This document shows, piece after piece, positions 33,075 to 45,759 of a stretch of 64,000 nucleotides of DNA. The stretch comes from Lineolata rhizophorae (lineage: Eukaryota > Ascomycota > Dothideomycetes > Lineolatales > Lineolataceae): positions 1,828,003 to 1,892,002 of the forward strand of contig MU001670.1 in the NCBI GenBank assembly GCA_010093515.1, read 5' to 3'. The position numbers and the translations under genes are program-made. Position 1 is the first letter of the stretch; each line of letters opens with the position of its first letter. Under the pieces are notes generated by a model. It searched no databases, was not told the origin of the DNA, and saw only the letters and a list, made by a program, of their open reading frames with translations.

Positions 33075-35851
33075 TCACTCGTACATTGCATCCATCTGCC
33101 CTTGCGACCCAACGCTTGCCGTGCTCAACCGCGCACAAAGGCTTAAAAAGACGACCGTTTCCGTAGCTGCCAGATAATTAAGTGTGTCCAATAGGACTTT
33201 GAGGTGTCTTGTAAAATTATCCTCATACTTCTGAAGGACGTCTATGATCGTGTCGAGCTTGGAGGGGTCGTACTGCGTTGAAGTCGACTGGGATGCTGCA
33301 TTTGTGCCGCCATTTTCTGTAGCAAAATCCGGGTCTGCCGCTGCTAAATAGCGAGATAAGGACTTCGTATACTTAGTGAACATCGTGCAAGTGCTCAAAA
33401 TTTTAGAATTAATCTAAGAAAAATTAGCGTCTCGAATGCTTGGATATATTCGTTACGGTATCATTCATACCCGCAGCAGTTTGGAGTTTGTTAGCATGCA
33501 CTCTTTCAAGCACGATGCCAGAAAATCAACATGATCTTGCATCAGCTCATCCACCGTCCGCTTAACTGGTTTTGAATCCGACGTGCTGGGGCACTCCACA
33601 TCTCGTGTCTCATCAGAAATACTCAGGCGCGACATCAGCCCTTGCCAGTTGGGCTCGATGACTTCGGCTGTACAATAGTAGAGCAGTTGCTGGACGAAGA
33701 CTAGCATTCGTGCGCGAAGAGTCCAAGCTTTTCGTTTCCAGATCTCGATTTTCCGATTCGAACTGCGATGTCTCCAACTGAGAGACTTGCAATGATCTTT
33801 CCAGCTGTTCGTCAAGGACATCTCGAGATGTCGTAGCGAGAGCAAGTAGCGGAAAAGAAGTTGATACCGGGTAAGCGTGACACGACTAACGACAAGAGAG
33901 AGAGGAAATGGAACTGCATAGTCGAAAACCAATGCCTCGAAACCGCTGATATCCTTCTCATTGGTCACTGAAGAGGTTTGTGCGGCGGGTGTGAGGTAAT
34001 TCGTAATATTTCCTGTTGCAGCATCTTGATCCAATCCGGTCACATTGACAATCTTCATGAGCCAATTTGTCAGGCCGTCCTCGTTCATCACGATTTTCAC
34101 GTCCTCCTTATACGGAAATTCGGCCGCTACACTCCCAGATTGCCGAAGCACAATCTCCAGAAGGCTCTGCAGTCTGCTCACGTTGACGTTCTTCACTGGC
34201 TTTTGAAGTTCGTGGTCGCCCAATTCGAGGAAATACGAGAAGAAGTCTGACCGATCCAGGAAGAAGTAGTGCTTGAGAGAGCGCAGTCGTTCGGGAAGCT
34301 TCTCCTTCGTGAGGAGTAGATCAAGCAAAGTGCTATTCGCATACACGTATGCGCCATTCACATTCTCGAGGAACCTTGGGTCATCGAAGCTTGTCGGAAC
34401 ATCGGTCACAGCCTTGCTCACGTCGACCCCTCCGCATTCCCGTACGACGTTAAGGTACTTTCCCGCAAGTAATACCTTATCCTTGACGCCCTCCAGCTGA
34501 GGCGGTACGAGATTATCCCGGATAGTGTATCGTTTCTCCCAGTACTCATCTGTGTAGTCTTGATCTAGGCGCTCCCTCTTGATACTCTTTTGCTCTTTGA
34601 TTAGAAACTCCGCATGAGGATCTTTGATTCCTCCATGATGTAACCATTCGTTGAGCATGGTCATGTACGGACGGCTTGACTCACTCAGGAGGGTTGTTAG
34701 CAGCGTCCTAGCAGCTGGATCGCCGCTCATGGATGCTAGGCGTTTCGTTATTAGGCCCAGCACGTTGCCGCCTTTGCACATTTTTTTCCCTGGCACCCCC
34801 TGTGCAAAGTTTCCTCCCTCCTTCAAGGACTCGAGGATGTCTTCAAAATTATCAGTGTCGTCTAGAGAGTCGTCTGCATCATCTTCCAGAATAGAATTCG
34901 CTTTCAAGAGTTCCTGACCAAGATTATACAACTGGAAGAGCATGTGACTTGTAGTCTTGAGGTGAAGATTCAGTTGATGTAGGGTGAAAGTTGCGTTCGT
35001 CAGCATCTGATGTTCGAGCTGCCCAATGAGGATGAGATAATCCTTCAGAAGCTTCCGGACCGCTGCACAAAGTGCATGGTTGACTGCTCCAAACTCTTCC
35101 CGACTCTGAACCTCGACGAAAGCTTCCAATGCCATGTAATGAGAAGCCACTTTGAGCATAGAAGTGGTGAGATCTCGCAAGCTCGGATCCAAACCGTGGA
35201 GTATCTGGAAGCTCGGCCCGACCAGTTTATCTTTCTCTTCGTGCGGGTTGTAAGTCCGCGCGTATCGCACGTACTGGCCTTCAAACCCCATGAATACAAA
35301 CATGAGGTCTTCAACAATGACTGACTCTTGAGCTTTGAGGGAGAGCTTGCCAAGCGCAACCGGCTGAAGCGATTCGGGCGCATCTTGAGCGAGTGGCGGC
35401 ACTGAAACTCTAGAGGCCAAAGGCGCGGTCGTGTGAGGAATGATAGATGCGCACGGAGTCCACCGTTCTGAGACGACGATTAGAAGCAGGAACTAATATA
35501 CACTTCTAGTTCAAATGGCGACATACTCGGCTTCTCCTCCTCGGTCTTTTTGGTGGAAGCGGCTGGTGTCGCGGGTCGCGACGCCTTGTTGGCTTCCTTA
35601 GCCTTTCTGGAGTTTACCCTGCTCTCGTTGGATTGCGCAAGAGGATTGCGCGACCGCATAGCCATGGTCTCGCGAGACAGTGTGCTTGTTCTATCCGTGC
35701 GTCGCTCAGACACTCCGGCGGGCCTTCTGGGTGCTCTCTCTGAGTCTGGGGCGGAGGACGGCACCCGGGACCGCGGTGCGGCGCCTTGAGCAGGTCGGCG
35801 CTGATCGGTGCCAGGAGATGGCCTGGCATTCGAATAGGAGGACATTGCCAT
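33075..35851 (-). CDS. SPC97: Gamma-tubulin complex component 2 (SPC97/GCP2)
   Basis: Core subunit of the gamma-tubulin small complex that nucleates microtubules at spindle pole bodies; about 886 aa. Exons on the minus strand are 35851-35527, 35467-33471 and 33413-33075. Exon 1 is Ser/Arg/Pro-rich and disordered; its GTATGT donor lies upstream of the apparent end of the open frame. Exon 2 begins KRWTPCASIIPH and shows the GRIP1 region with EDLMFVFMGFEGQYVRYA, then LNEWLHHGGIKDPHAEFLI and EKRYTIRDNLVP. GRIP2 follows with LRSLKHYFFLDRSDFFSYFL and RLQSLLEIVLRQSG. The last exon completes the C-terminal helices (LSTCTMFTKYTKSL). Family assignment to GCP2 and not GCP3 rests on overall pattern. Confidence 0.93.
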
Positions 35852-36815
35852 GGGGCGCTGGCATAGGAAAAGGTAGGGGACGGCGTGGAGGTATCATGCA
35901 CTTGCGAGTTGTCGGGAACACAACGCGCTGTTTGACGCGTCGCGGGTGTGGCGATCCAACTTCGCCAAAAAAAAAAAAGTGCCAAGCCTCCCTTCTACCC
36001 GCAAACAGATACAGACTCACATGATGCTAGCGAGCACACGTCACAGCAACTACAGTATCACTAGAGGACGGCAGTCACTTCGAACTGGCGGAATTCTTTG
36101 CGATCCATTCAACCTCTCCGGCCATTCTATGGGAGCAAATGGGCCCATTTCTTGCTCATTGATATGTTCTTATAATGAAGAATGTACAACTGCTTACATA
36201 CAAAGGCCAGAACATCTGAACCACTAGTATCCTCCCATTTATCCCTCAAGAACAAATATCCCTTGCCCAAATATGACAATGAAAATTGAGACGCGAAGAA
36301 AGAGAAGAAGAACCTTGTCTTACAAAAGTACGCCACGACCGCAACGGATGACGCACCACTACAACCTCCGACAAGACGTGAAAAACTGTAGAAAAGAGAG
36401 TTTACGGCTTCTGAACACCGTATGGTAAAATGACGGCCCCAAAGTTGACAAAACCTAGTTAGGCTGGACAGGCGCTGGTGTAGGCTCCTTGCTATTCTTG
36501 CATCTTAGCCCCGACATGCGCGACACTATCGAGGGGAATGATCGTTGGCGCTACTGGAAGCAACGATGAGGATTCGGCCACTTGGTAAAGAATGAACAGG
36601 GCGGAAAACACACGGCCAAGCGGATATATGCAAACGCAATCCTAGCGAAACAAAATAGCGAATACTAACGCCGACCTGCGGAGACCCCATATGGGGCACA
36701 CTCGCGTGCTCGAATTACCTGGTTTCTGTAAAAAGGAGCTGGCTCCCCTCGTCGCAACGTCAATTAAGTCGGAACCTCATGCACTTCAGAAAGGGTATCC
36801 TCTCAAGAAACATCC
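35852..36815. other. Intergenic upstream of SPC97 and downstream of the 7TM gene
   Basis: 964 bp containing the SPC97 promoter and the 3' UTR of the seven-TM protein gene. It is AT-rich from about 36000, with a run of twelve A at about 35967-35978. No gene seen. Confidence 0.5.
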
Positions 36816-39288
36816 TCATATCCACCCTCCGTCAGGGCAGGACTCCTTCGATGGCTTCTTGACAGGCGGCGCCTGAGTTCGTTGTGGGGATGTTACACCT
36901 TCGTTAACCCGTCGAGGCGATAGAGGCAACCCTCCCGCTTGGCTCGGAGAAGACGGTAGTCCAACAGCAGACCGTTTCGGTGATGTCACTGGCCGTTGCG
37001 GCGACAGAACACCAACAGGATTCATTCGCAGTCCGCTGACATTGGCATCGAGGGGTGCTGGTTTTGCACCCGCTGGACCGCTCCCTGGGGTAGGTGGCAA
37101 CACTTTGTTCCGTGCATCGCGAAGGTATTTACCGCTGTTTTCAGAGTTCAGTGCAGGTTTTATGATCTGCGTTACTGTCTCCACTGGTACTGATTGCGGC
37201 AATGGGGTACTAGAGTCCCCAGGCACTGTCGAAGAACGAAGCCTTAGCTGCGTAGGGGAATGGGTCCGTGACTGCGACGGTGAGGACGGCTGTTGAATAG
37301 GCAGCCCTAGACTGTCTACACTGCTTGACTGGCTCGTCTCGGTTCGAACCAATACAGGTTTCGGCAACGCTGGTGGCGGAGGAGTCACGCTGCGCCTCAT
37401 ACCAGCGTGGTCCGCGATAGACGGTACGACCGATAACCGCAACCCGATTTGAACGGTTGCGCTGCTACCTTCACTACTGTCGCGACGATGGCGGCGTGCA
37501 GCAGAAAACATGGGTAGCGGCGGCTGAAGATGAAGCGAAGCTTCGTGTACATCCGTAACGGAGTGCATCGTGGTGTTCGATGTGCACGTGTCTCGCTGCG
37601 TCGCATAGTTCGGATGCAATATGCTGTCACCATTACACTGTTGGGTGCTCTCTGCTGAGGCTGGCGGTGCGGATGGTTGAACTTTCTTGTTCGAAGAAGG
37701 GGGTGTATAGATCGTGTTAGGAAGCCGCGGCATGTCATCCGCGCTTGGCGGAAATAAAGAGTAGCTGGATTTGCCCCTTTTGTGGCCAGGACTACTTGGA
37801 GGTGGTGTTTTTGGGGAAGCCATAGTAGCTGCTGCAGAGCTCTCCGCTTCAGGGCTTGGTGGCAGTGGCCACTCGCTTTCGGAAGCTTCTGGCGCTCTGC
37901 AAGGTGTTTTGCCCTTTGCCTGCGAAGGAACGGTGTTCTCCAATTCGTATGCGTCCTTCTCCAATGGTTGTTGGTAGTCAAAGTCGGCATCAGCAAGCTT
38001 CGCCTTTTCTGCAGCCCTGTTGAGGTTCTCTTGGCTACCGTTCATAAGTGCCATCGGGCCGCTGATGTTCATTTCGAGGTCGCTGGGTCCAAACAAGCGA
38101 ATGCGACGACGTGGAGCGTCCCAGGGTGCTTCGAGGGGCTTGAGGACCATCCGCCCAGCGTTGGCTCTAAGCAGTAGATGGATGAACGCCATGAATATCC
38201 CGAAGCTTGTTATTGCGATCTCAGCTAACCGAGACGTAGTAAGCTGAGCTTCAAAATCCCACACACGAGACTCTGCGTAGAAAGGAATGACAAATGCCTG
38301 AATAGAATAGATTAGCGAAGCCCAAGACAAACTAGGGAACTTGAAGTGCTCACAATCAGCAAAATTGCAAGTAGGAGGTAGTAGAACATTCGAGATGCAG
38401 CAATGCGTTCGTTGGGATCCACATTCACACTTCGAAGTAGTTGCAGCCCGATTACGGTCCCAAGGATGATGAACAGGAATTCGAGGATGCTGAGAATAAC
38501 CAGAACTAAGAAGGCATATTGGAATGGCCACCACGAAATTGAACCGAAACAGAATCTCCGCGACTTCTTAACCACGGTGGGAATCCACGTAAGCAGAAGC
38601 AAGATGGCGAGAACGATGATGCAAACTGGCGTGTTCCATTTTCCTCGAGGGGCGAATTTGACTTTCCCAAATGACCGAACAGCAGTTTCTACACCGAAGA
38701 CAAGAACCGTGTATCCAACAAGGAATATGGCTAGCCCAAGGGGTCAGTGAAGCCCAGAATTTGGTCATGGAAACGACAGGCACATACCTGGCATCACGAT
38801 TTGGACCGTCTCTGTACAGCCATCTACTATAATTGAATCGAGTGAAGATGCTTGGATTGGCACAAGAATGAGCTGCTGGATCACCACCGACACAGCTAGA
38901 ACAAGTGGAAACGTTTCGGCAGGGTGGACAGCAGAAAGTAGAGCGAATTTTCTAGCAGCCGTCAGTTTAAAAACGTTATTTCATCATCGCGGCTTTCCTA
39001 CCGTGGACGTAGATGGACTTGGAGTTTAGACACTTCCCAAGCATCATACAGTATCCGAAATAGTGTCGTCGCGGCTAAGAACAAGCTGAACGAACCCAGC
39101 CCTACGTGCATCGATCGAACCGTTTGCACTTTGCCCAGGACGAGGTTCTGGATGAGCATGTGTGTCTGGTTTGCTGCGAAACCCTGTTGTTGTGCGGAGA
39201 ACGAGAAGTTGCTCATCGCCGCTGTGTTATTGAACGAATGGTTGAACTCGTGCGCCCGGGCGACGATCTCTGATTGCCATTGCTCCAT
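36816..39288 (-). CDS. Seven-transmembrane receptor-like protein with long Ser/Pro-rich cytoplasmic tail
   Basis: About 769 aa. Exons on the minus strand are 39288-39002, 38951-38788, 38730-38354 and 38297-36816. The N-terminus MEQWQSEIVARAHEFNHSFN is extracellular in type and has several N-glycosylation sequons (NHS, NNT, NFS, NQT). Seven hydrophobic segments follow: near GLGSFSLFLAATTLF, FPLVLAVSVVIQQLILV, AIFLVGYTVLVFGV, VCIIVLAILLLLTWI, AFLVLVILSILEFLFIIL, YYLLLAILLIAFVIPFY and LAEIAITSFGIFMAFIHLLL. The remaining 450 residues are disordered and rich in Ser/Pro/Thr. This topology is that of a fungal GPCR, but I recognise no defined class (pheromone, cAMP-like, Pth11/CFEM). Helix count and signalling role are inference. 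Confidence 0.75.
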
Positions 39289-41432
39289 CTTGGGAGGGCA
39301 CCCGGGTGCCACCAAGTCCGTCGAAAGAAACCGAAATCGCTGAAATCCAGCAGCAGAAGGTTCAAAGGAATGTGCGTATTAACGAATTCATGAAGAAAAA
39401 AACATGAAGACGAGAGTTACACGCCCGCTCAATCGTCGTTCATCTGTTGTACAAAGGTGCGTGAGCCAGCAGCAAGCAAAGAGAATGAAAGAGTGAGGGC
39501 GTAGAGGCGGCCGACGCCCTAGAGTCGATAATGAGACGGCATAAGGTATATGACCCGAGCTTGGAAGCAGCGTGTCTCGAGCAGGAAGTTTCGTATGGGA
39601 GTCCTGCGCAAGCCGTCATTCCACGAACGGCGCTGGTGTGAACGGGGTGGGTTCTGGGCATGCGTGCGTGGGGTTGACTTGGCTATACTGGGGAAAGCTA
39701 AGAGGGACTGCAGTTTCAGCACATGGCAGGCCTACCCACCGGCACGCGGGCATTGCCCGCTGGGCCCTTGCAGCGGGTAAGGAGCGTCCCGGTAGGGTAT
39801 TCTTGGGGCGGCGCCACCGTCTCTGGAGCTTTGCTGCCAATTGCCGGGTTGGCAATGCTCCGGGTCAATCGAGCGGCCTTCATGCCGGGGGTGTCGTAGG
39901 GCTCCTGAAAGTGGCCCATGCTTCCGGTTACGATAAGTTTGCTTTCGAAGACTTCTCTGTCCGTCGGCCAAGTTACGGCGCAAGTTGGCGCAAACCCGCT
40001 GGCAAATTGTACGGGACAGTGGCCGCGGACGAACACGGAGAAGCACGCTCAACCCAAGCCGCGATGTCTCCCTCCCTCCTCCTGTGATGGCTCGAAGCCA
40101 CGAAGGCTCTCGTAAACGGCGCGAGCATTCGACCTCGTCACGTCCATCATTGCCAATCGAGTGCAAAACATGGCACGGGCGGGTGCGAAGCTGCAATGGC
40201 GTACGGGGCAGGTGCAGGGTGGACATCAGACAGAGTGCGGTTGAAGATTGTGGCAGAGTCTCGCTTCAGGGGTGGCTGAAACGCCAAAGGCCCGAAATTT
40301 CGGCCAAGCTTCTCCGTCCCGAACGATCCGAAACGCGAGTCAATGCTTGTGCGTTATGCATGAATCCTACTACGTAGGCCCTGGAGATCGCCTGGGCCAT
40401 TCCAGACCGTCGAGACAAGGTGCGCATCAAGGTGCGCCAAAGCGTTCTGCACCTTCGAGATCAGCGAGCCCGCTGTATATACTATATACGTAAATCATCT
40501 GCAGATGCTCTTCGTACCTTCGTACCTGCGTCGTACACTGCGTCGCCAAGCCTTGCTGTGAGAAGAGCAGGTGGGATGTTCCAGTGCCCAAGAATGCGGG
40601 CTTATTGCGGCTTTATATTAACGTGACACTCTCTGCACACGTAAGTACCAGCTGTCTTCCGCGAGCTTGTCTTTCTGCTCGTTCAAGGAGGCTCAGATTC
40701 AGCCCCTGGCGGCCGCAAGTAGGGCCATCTCTAGAGCGTTCCGTATCCAGTGATGAGCGGAAAAAAAGAATAAAATTAAAAGAAGTCCAAATGATAGTAC
40801 TCCGTACGTGCAGGCCAGTGTTTGGCTAGCAGCTCTACTACAAAACTTGAGGCCGAAACTCGGCCAACCGCCTCATTGGTGCGGCCAAGAAAGTCTATCC
40901 CGCGCTCACTAATTTTCTTACTAGATACCCTATCATCTTGCGAATACCGGCACAGCTGGGCAGCTCTTCATTCCCTTTTCTCTAGAGATTCCTCACCGTT
41001 CTCTACCAACCTTGGGTTGCAGAACCCCGAGCTAAAATAAAACAACGAGACAATTCCATTCTTTGACGATCATTTAAGGTCGGCTATTTTATGTCTCGCG
41101 AATTTTTGTTGATGGGAATTTGCCTCCGGAGTCATGGGATAAGGGGGCAGTGAACCACTTCCAACCCTAATAACCTTGCCTACCGGGCAGGCATTCATCA
41201 GCAACACTAGGTTCAATTATATACGTAGGAGTTGATTTGAAAGCGCAAGCGCAAGGTTCGAGGTAATGCCTTTTTGCCATTTGAGAAAAAATGAGGACGG
41301 CTTGTTGAGCAGCGCCTTAAAGGGTTGAATCGGGTGCAACATGAATAAAATAAACTTCTTGAGCGCGGGTATATCGACGACGCGCTGGAACTGCGTAAAG
41401 TAGCGAAACCACTTGCAAATCACGCCGTGGAT
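39289..41432. other. 2.1 kb intergenic, no gene seen
   Basis: Upstream of the 7TM gene and downstream of SER1. The 39.5-40.4 kb part is GC-rich with frames open on both strands over the same bases; none has a recognisable domain. From 40.4 kb the DNA is mixed and towards 41 kb AT-rich. It may be a long promoter of the 7TM gene. Confidence 0.5.
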
Positions 41433-42816
41433 TCACTGCCCCTGGGCAAAGTCTTCCAAATATCTCGCAAGCTTCTCCGCGCCTTCTGTAGATACGGCGT
41501 TGTCTGTTCAGCGAAAAGGGGACAGTCAGCTGAATATCATGCTTGTCTCCAAACAGAACAGCACACGCACAGTTGCTCGCTCGAATGCCACCAACACTTC
41601 GGTGCCCCTTCAAACCCAGCAGTCCTCGCTTTTCTGCTCCATCCAAGAAAGCGTTCTCCTTTTCTGCAGCCCCTCCTCCAACTCTGAAACAAATGTTCAT
41701 CCTGCTGCGCACAGTTTCGTGTGGCACCACTGTGTAGACCTGAGAGTATTTGTCCAGCACGCCGTAGATCAATTTAGCCTTTCTATCGGACACCTCTTGC
41801 TGGCCACTGATCTTCTTCACGCCGTATGATTGAACAAGCCCTTCCATGACTTGTCCAGCAATCCAAACATCGAAGATGGGGAGAGTGTTGTAGAGAGAGT
41901 TGTTTTTGGCAATGGTAGGCCAGTCCAAAACTACTGGCGCTACCGGCAGTCCCAGTTGGCGCAACAAAGACGTAGAAGCCATATTCGAAGCCGGCGGCAA
42001 TAAGGACTTCCTCACCACGGCAATTGTTATCCCCGTATTGCCCACATTCTTCTGCGCGCCACCAAATATGACGCCGAACTTACGAACATCCACACGCCGG
42101 CTAATGAAATTCGACGACATATCCGCAACAACAAGTGGCCCGTCATCCTCGCTGCCAGAAGGGGATTCCAGGCAGCTAGGAAAATGTGGGAATTCCACGC
42201 CGTCGACGGTTTCGTTGTCGCAATAGTAAACTAGTGCAGGCCCTCTTCCGGCCACCGTCGGAGTGAGAGTCCATTCGGATTCGTCTGGTATCTTGCCGAA
42301 CTTCCCGTCGTTCGATCTGCGAGCATCGAGCGCAACGTTGATGTGCTTCGCGCCGACAAGCCGCGCGGCTTCTTGGGAAGCTTTGAGAGACCAAGAACCG
42401 GTCACCAAATAGTCGAGCTTGAGCTCCTCGTCTACTTCCTTCTTCAGACGAGCAAAGACATTTTTCTCCAATTGCTCGCCAGCCGTGCCAGAGACAGCAA
42501 GCTCGGTCTCTGCCACTTTCCTCCGCCGTTCCACCCAATTGGCCACGATGTTGAATACTACTGCGCTGAACTCACCACTACCGCCGCTCTGCAGAAAGAG
42601 AATCTCGTAATTGTCGGGAACGTCTAGAAGCGTCGAAAGGCAGGCCCTGGTTCGTGCAAGGATCTCGTTCGCTTCGGCCGATCTGTGAGATATTTCGCAG
42701 AGACCGATGCCCTTATCCTTGTAGTTCAAAAGCGCCTTCGAGGCGGACTCTAGGACGCTCGTAGGCAAAGGAGCGGGCCCAGCCCCGAAGTAGTGGACGT
42801 CCCCTCTCGAAGGCAT
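41433..42816 (-). CDS. SER1: Phosphoserine aminotransferase
   Basis: PLP enzyme converting 3-phosphohydroxypyruvate and glutamate to phosphoserine and 2-oxoglutarate in cytosolic serine synthesis; 438 aa. Exons on the minus strand are 42816-41571 and 41503-41433. The start HYFGAGPAPLPTSVLE is the family signature. Further motifs are EISHRSAE, LFLQSGGSGEFSAVV, LVVADMSSNFISRRVDV and the PLP-lysine block FGVIFGGAQKNVG. The Arg-containing substrate motif is GLKGHRSVGGIRASNYNAV, whose last codons span the 67 nt intron; reading through the intron gives a false tail of about 80 residues. It is divergent from LYS4 over a 368 bp shared promoter. Confidence 0.96.
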
Positions 42817-43184
42817 TTCGCAGTGAGCTCCAATCGACTGTGGTGGGACGTAGAGTACACGAGACAGGCTCGGGAGGATGCACGCATTACATGGGGAAAG
42901 AGGCAGGTTCGAGGAGTCAAGGGAAGGACAAGGACAACGAACGAGTGACTAGAAACTGGGCAGATTCTCACGCCCCATTGCGGCATGGTTAGAGAGCGAG
43001 CCAATGGTGTCACCGCGCGGGTCATTGCGAAGCTTCCCGACATCGGCGCAGACCACCAGCCAACCACAGCATGACGATTTTGCTTAGTCACCTGCGCTCA
43101 GCTCCCATCGCCTCGTCGGGCTGGCCAAGGGCCTACCTATTTTTCCTCCTCCAGCTCGTCCCCCGTCCGCGGCCCGTTGTTGCA
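42817..43184. promoter_or_regulatory. Bidirectional promoter SER1/LYS4 with Gcn4/CpcA-like half-sites
   Basis: Both flanking genes make amino acids. By eye I find GAGTCA (42914-42919), TGACTA (42946-42951) and TTAGTCA (43084-43090). The general-control activator Gcn4/CpcA/CPC1 binds TGA(C/G)TCA; each of these matches five or six of the seven positions, none matches all seven. Starvation-induced co-regulation is inferred. Confidence 0.4.
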
Positions 43185-45759
43185 ATGCCCATGGCCCCGG
43201 CCCCGCGTGGCAATGCGCTCCTTTGCGGCGGATTAGCTCTGCCAGTGGTGCGTCGACACAGAGCGCGCGCGATCTAGCACGTGCTCCCCCGTTGGCAGAC
43301 GCGATGCTAACTGACCTCGCCGCCAGTCCAGGGCGCGCCCGGCCGTTGCACGGCAATCGTCGCCCCGGCTCGTCCCTCTTCCCCTGCACCGCGCCTTTTC
43401 TAGCAGCCGCTTCCGCGCCGCCGCTACGATAGACTCCGAGCCTACGCGCCCTTTCTACGATGCTAGCCACGCCGCCAACTTGGCCGCAAAGCCGACGCCT
43501 CCCGCCCCGCAGACCCTGACGGAGAAGATTGTGCAGAAGTATTCTGTAGGCCTTCCCGCAGGCAAGTTCGTCAATTCGGGCAACTATGTCACCCTTGCGC
43601 CTCATAGGTGCATGACTCACGACAACTCATGGCCTGTCGCCCTGAAGTTCATGTCCATTGGCGCCTCCAAGATCCACGACCCCCAGCAAATCGTAATGAC
43701 ACTCGATCATGACGTTCAGAACAAGAGCGAGTCAAATCTCAAGAAGTACCGGCAGATCGAAGAATTTGCGAAGAAGCAGAATGTGGACTTCTATCCTGCA
43801 GGGCGTGGCATTGGGCACCAAATCATGGTGGAAGAAGGTTATGCTTGGCCGGGTACGCTTGCCGTAGCATCTGACAGCCATAGCAACATGTACGGTGGCG
43901 TAGGGTGCCTTGGGACCCCCGTCGTCCGAACTGATGCTGCGAGCATTTGGGCCACCGGCCGCACGTGGTGGCAGGTGCCTCCGACTGCGAGAGTGAACCT
44001 TTTGGGTACGCTTCCTCCCGGAGTGACTGGCAAGGACGTAATAGTCGCCTTGTGTGGCCTTTTCAACAACGACGAGGTCCTCAACCACGCAATCGAGTTC
44101 GTAGGGGCACCGCAGACTCTTCAGTCCCTTTCGGTCGACGACCGGTTGGCTATTGCGAACATGACGACCGAATGGGGCGCTCTTTCTGGCCTTTTCCCTA
44201 TTGACTCGGTTCTCCAGGGATGGCTCCGCGCCAGGGCCACCGAGGCAGCCATGACGCAGTCATCGGAGCTCGGCTCAGCGCAAACTGCAAGCCGCTTCTC
44301 CCATGCAAGAATTGATGAGTTGTTTACCCAGCCGCTCGAAGCAGATCTCCGTGCTAGGTATTCTAAGGAGTTATATTTGGACCTATCAACTCTAGAACCG
44401 TATGTCTCAGGTCCAAACTCGGTCAAGATAGCCAATCCGCTTCGCGAGCTCGACATAAAGAATATAAAGCTCGATAAAGCGTACTTGGTGTCTTGTACCA
44501 ATTCACGCTCATCCGATATTGCAGCAGCGGCGAGAGTCTTCAAGAAGGCTGCTGAGACGAACGGTGGCAAAATTCCCAGTGTTCCTGATCACGTAAAATT
44601 TTATATCGCAGCTGCTTCGTCTAGTGAGCAAATCGCGGCTGAGGCGCAAGGAGATTGGCAAGCACTTCTTGCAGCTGGCGCGCAGCCCCTTCCTTCAGGA
44701 TGCGGACCCTGCATCGGACTCGGGACAGGCTTGCTTGAACCTGGAGAAGTCGGAATAAGTGCAAGCAACAGGAATTTCAAAGGCCGAATGGGCTCAACAA
44801 ACGCAAAAGCCTACCTCGCAAGTCCGGAGGTTGTGGCAGCAAGTGCACTACGAGGAAAGATTACCGGACCTGGCTGGTTTAAGAAAAATGACGACGTCGC
44901 GGAAGTCTCTAGGGGCACTGGCGACGGCGTTCCTGAATCTCGACGGCTTGTCTTCGTTGAAGATCTTCTGGAGCAGATCGTATCGGATGCTGACAACCTA
45001 GTTGAGCAAGGAGAAAAAGAATTTGGGGACACGCAATCCGTTTCTATCATACCAGTCAACCCTGACCAACGGATTTCAGGGTCCATTACGGAGATCCTTC
45101 CTGGATTCCCTGAGAAAATAACTGGGGAGATCGTTTTTTGCGATGCTGACAACATCAACACTGATGGTATATACCCCGGGAAATACACATATCAGGACGA
45201 TGTGACCCGTGACAAGATGTCAGAAGTGGTGATGGAGAACTATGATCCAAAATTCCCTGCTATCTCGAAAGCAGGGGATGTTTTGGTTTCGGGCTTTAAC
45301 TTTGGGTGCGGAAGTTCTCGAGAGCAGGCCGCTACAGCTATTCTCGCGAAGGGCATTCCTCTCGTCGTAGCGGGAAGCTTTGGAAACATCTTCAGCCGGA
45401 ATAGCATCAATAATGCACTTCTAGGGCTAGAAGTGCCGCAGTTGATCCAGAGGCTTCGGGACTCATTCTCTTCAACTCCGCCGCAGCGGTCCGGTTCGTC
45501 TATTGCAGAACCAGAGGAGAACAACCAATCGCTTGATTCACCACCGCCAACTTCAGTCGATCCTCCTCATATAAAGCCTTTAACTATTCGGACGGGCTGG
45601 ACGCTTGAGTGGGACGTGAAGCGGAGTCTGGTCAATATTATCGAGGGCTCAAGTGGGAAGACATGGAGTCAAAAAACAGCAGAAATGCCACCTAACGTCC
45701 AAGAGATCGTTGCCAATGGGGGTCTTGAGAATTGGGTCAAGAAAGAAATTACTAGATAA
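43185..45759 (+). CDS. LYS4: Homoaconitase, mitochondrial (lysine biosynthesis)
   Basis: [4Fe-4S] hydro-lyase that converts homoaconitate to homoisocitrate in the alpha-aminoadipate pathway; about 831 aa. Exons are 43185-43247 and 43327-45759. The long frame has no ATG before the conserved start of the protein, so a short first exon is needed: ATG 43185 ([10 protein letters not shown]), a GTGCGT donor, a GCTAAC branch site and a CAG acceptor, giving a presequence [14 protein letters not shown]. Aconitase motifs are [28 protein letters not shown], the cluster ligands SCTNSRSSD and CGPCIG, and the swivel motif [11 protein letters not shown]. The 100 residues before the end include a Ser/Pro insertion typical of homoaconitases and not of aconitase. 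Confidence 0.93.

Noticed and set aside
39572-40226. Frames of 164-171 codons on both strands
   Set aside because: They overlap on opposite strands in GC-rich DNA and show no domain or splice support.
43304-43432. ATG at 43304 as the LYS4 start
   Set aside because: It is out of frame with the homoaconitase frame and runs into a stop at the CGATAG near 43430; the short first exon at 43185-43247 restores the frame.
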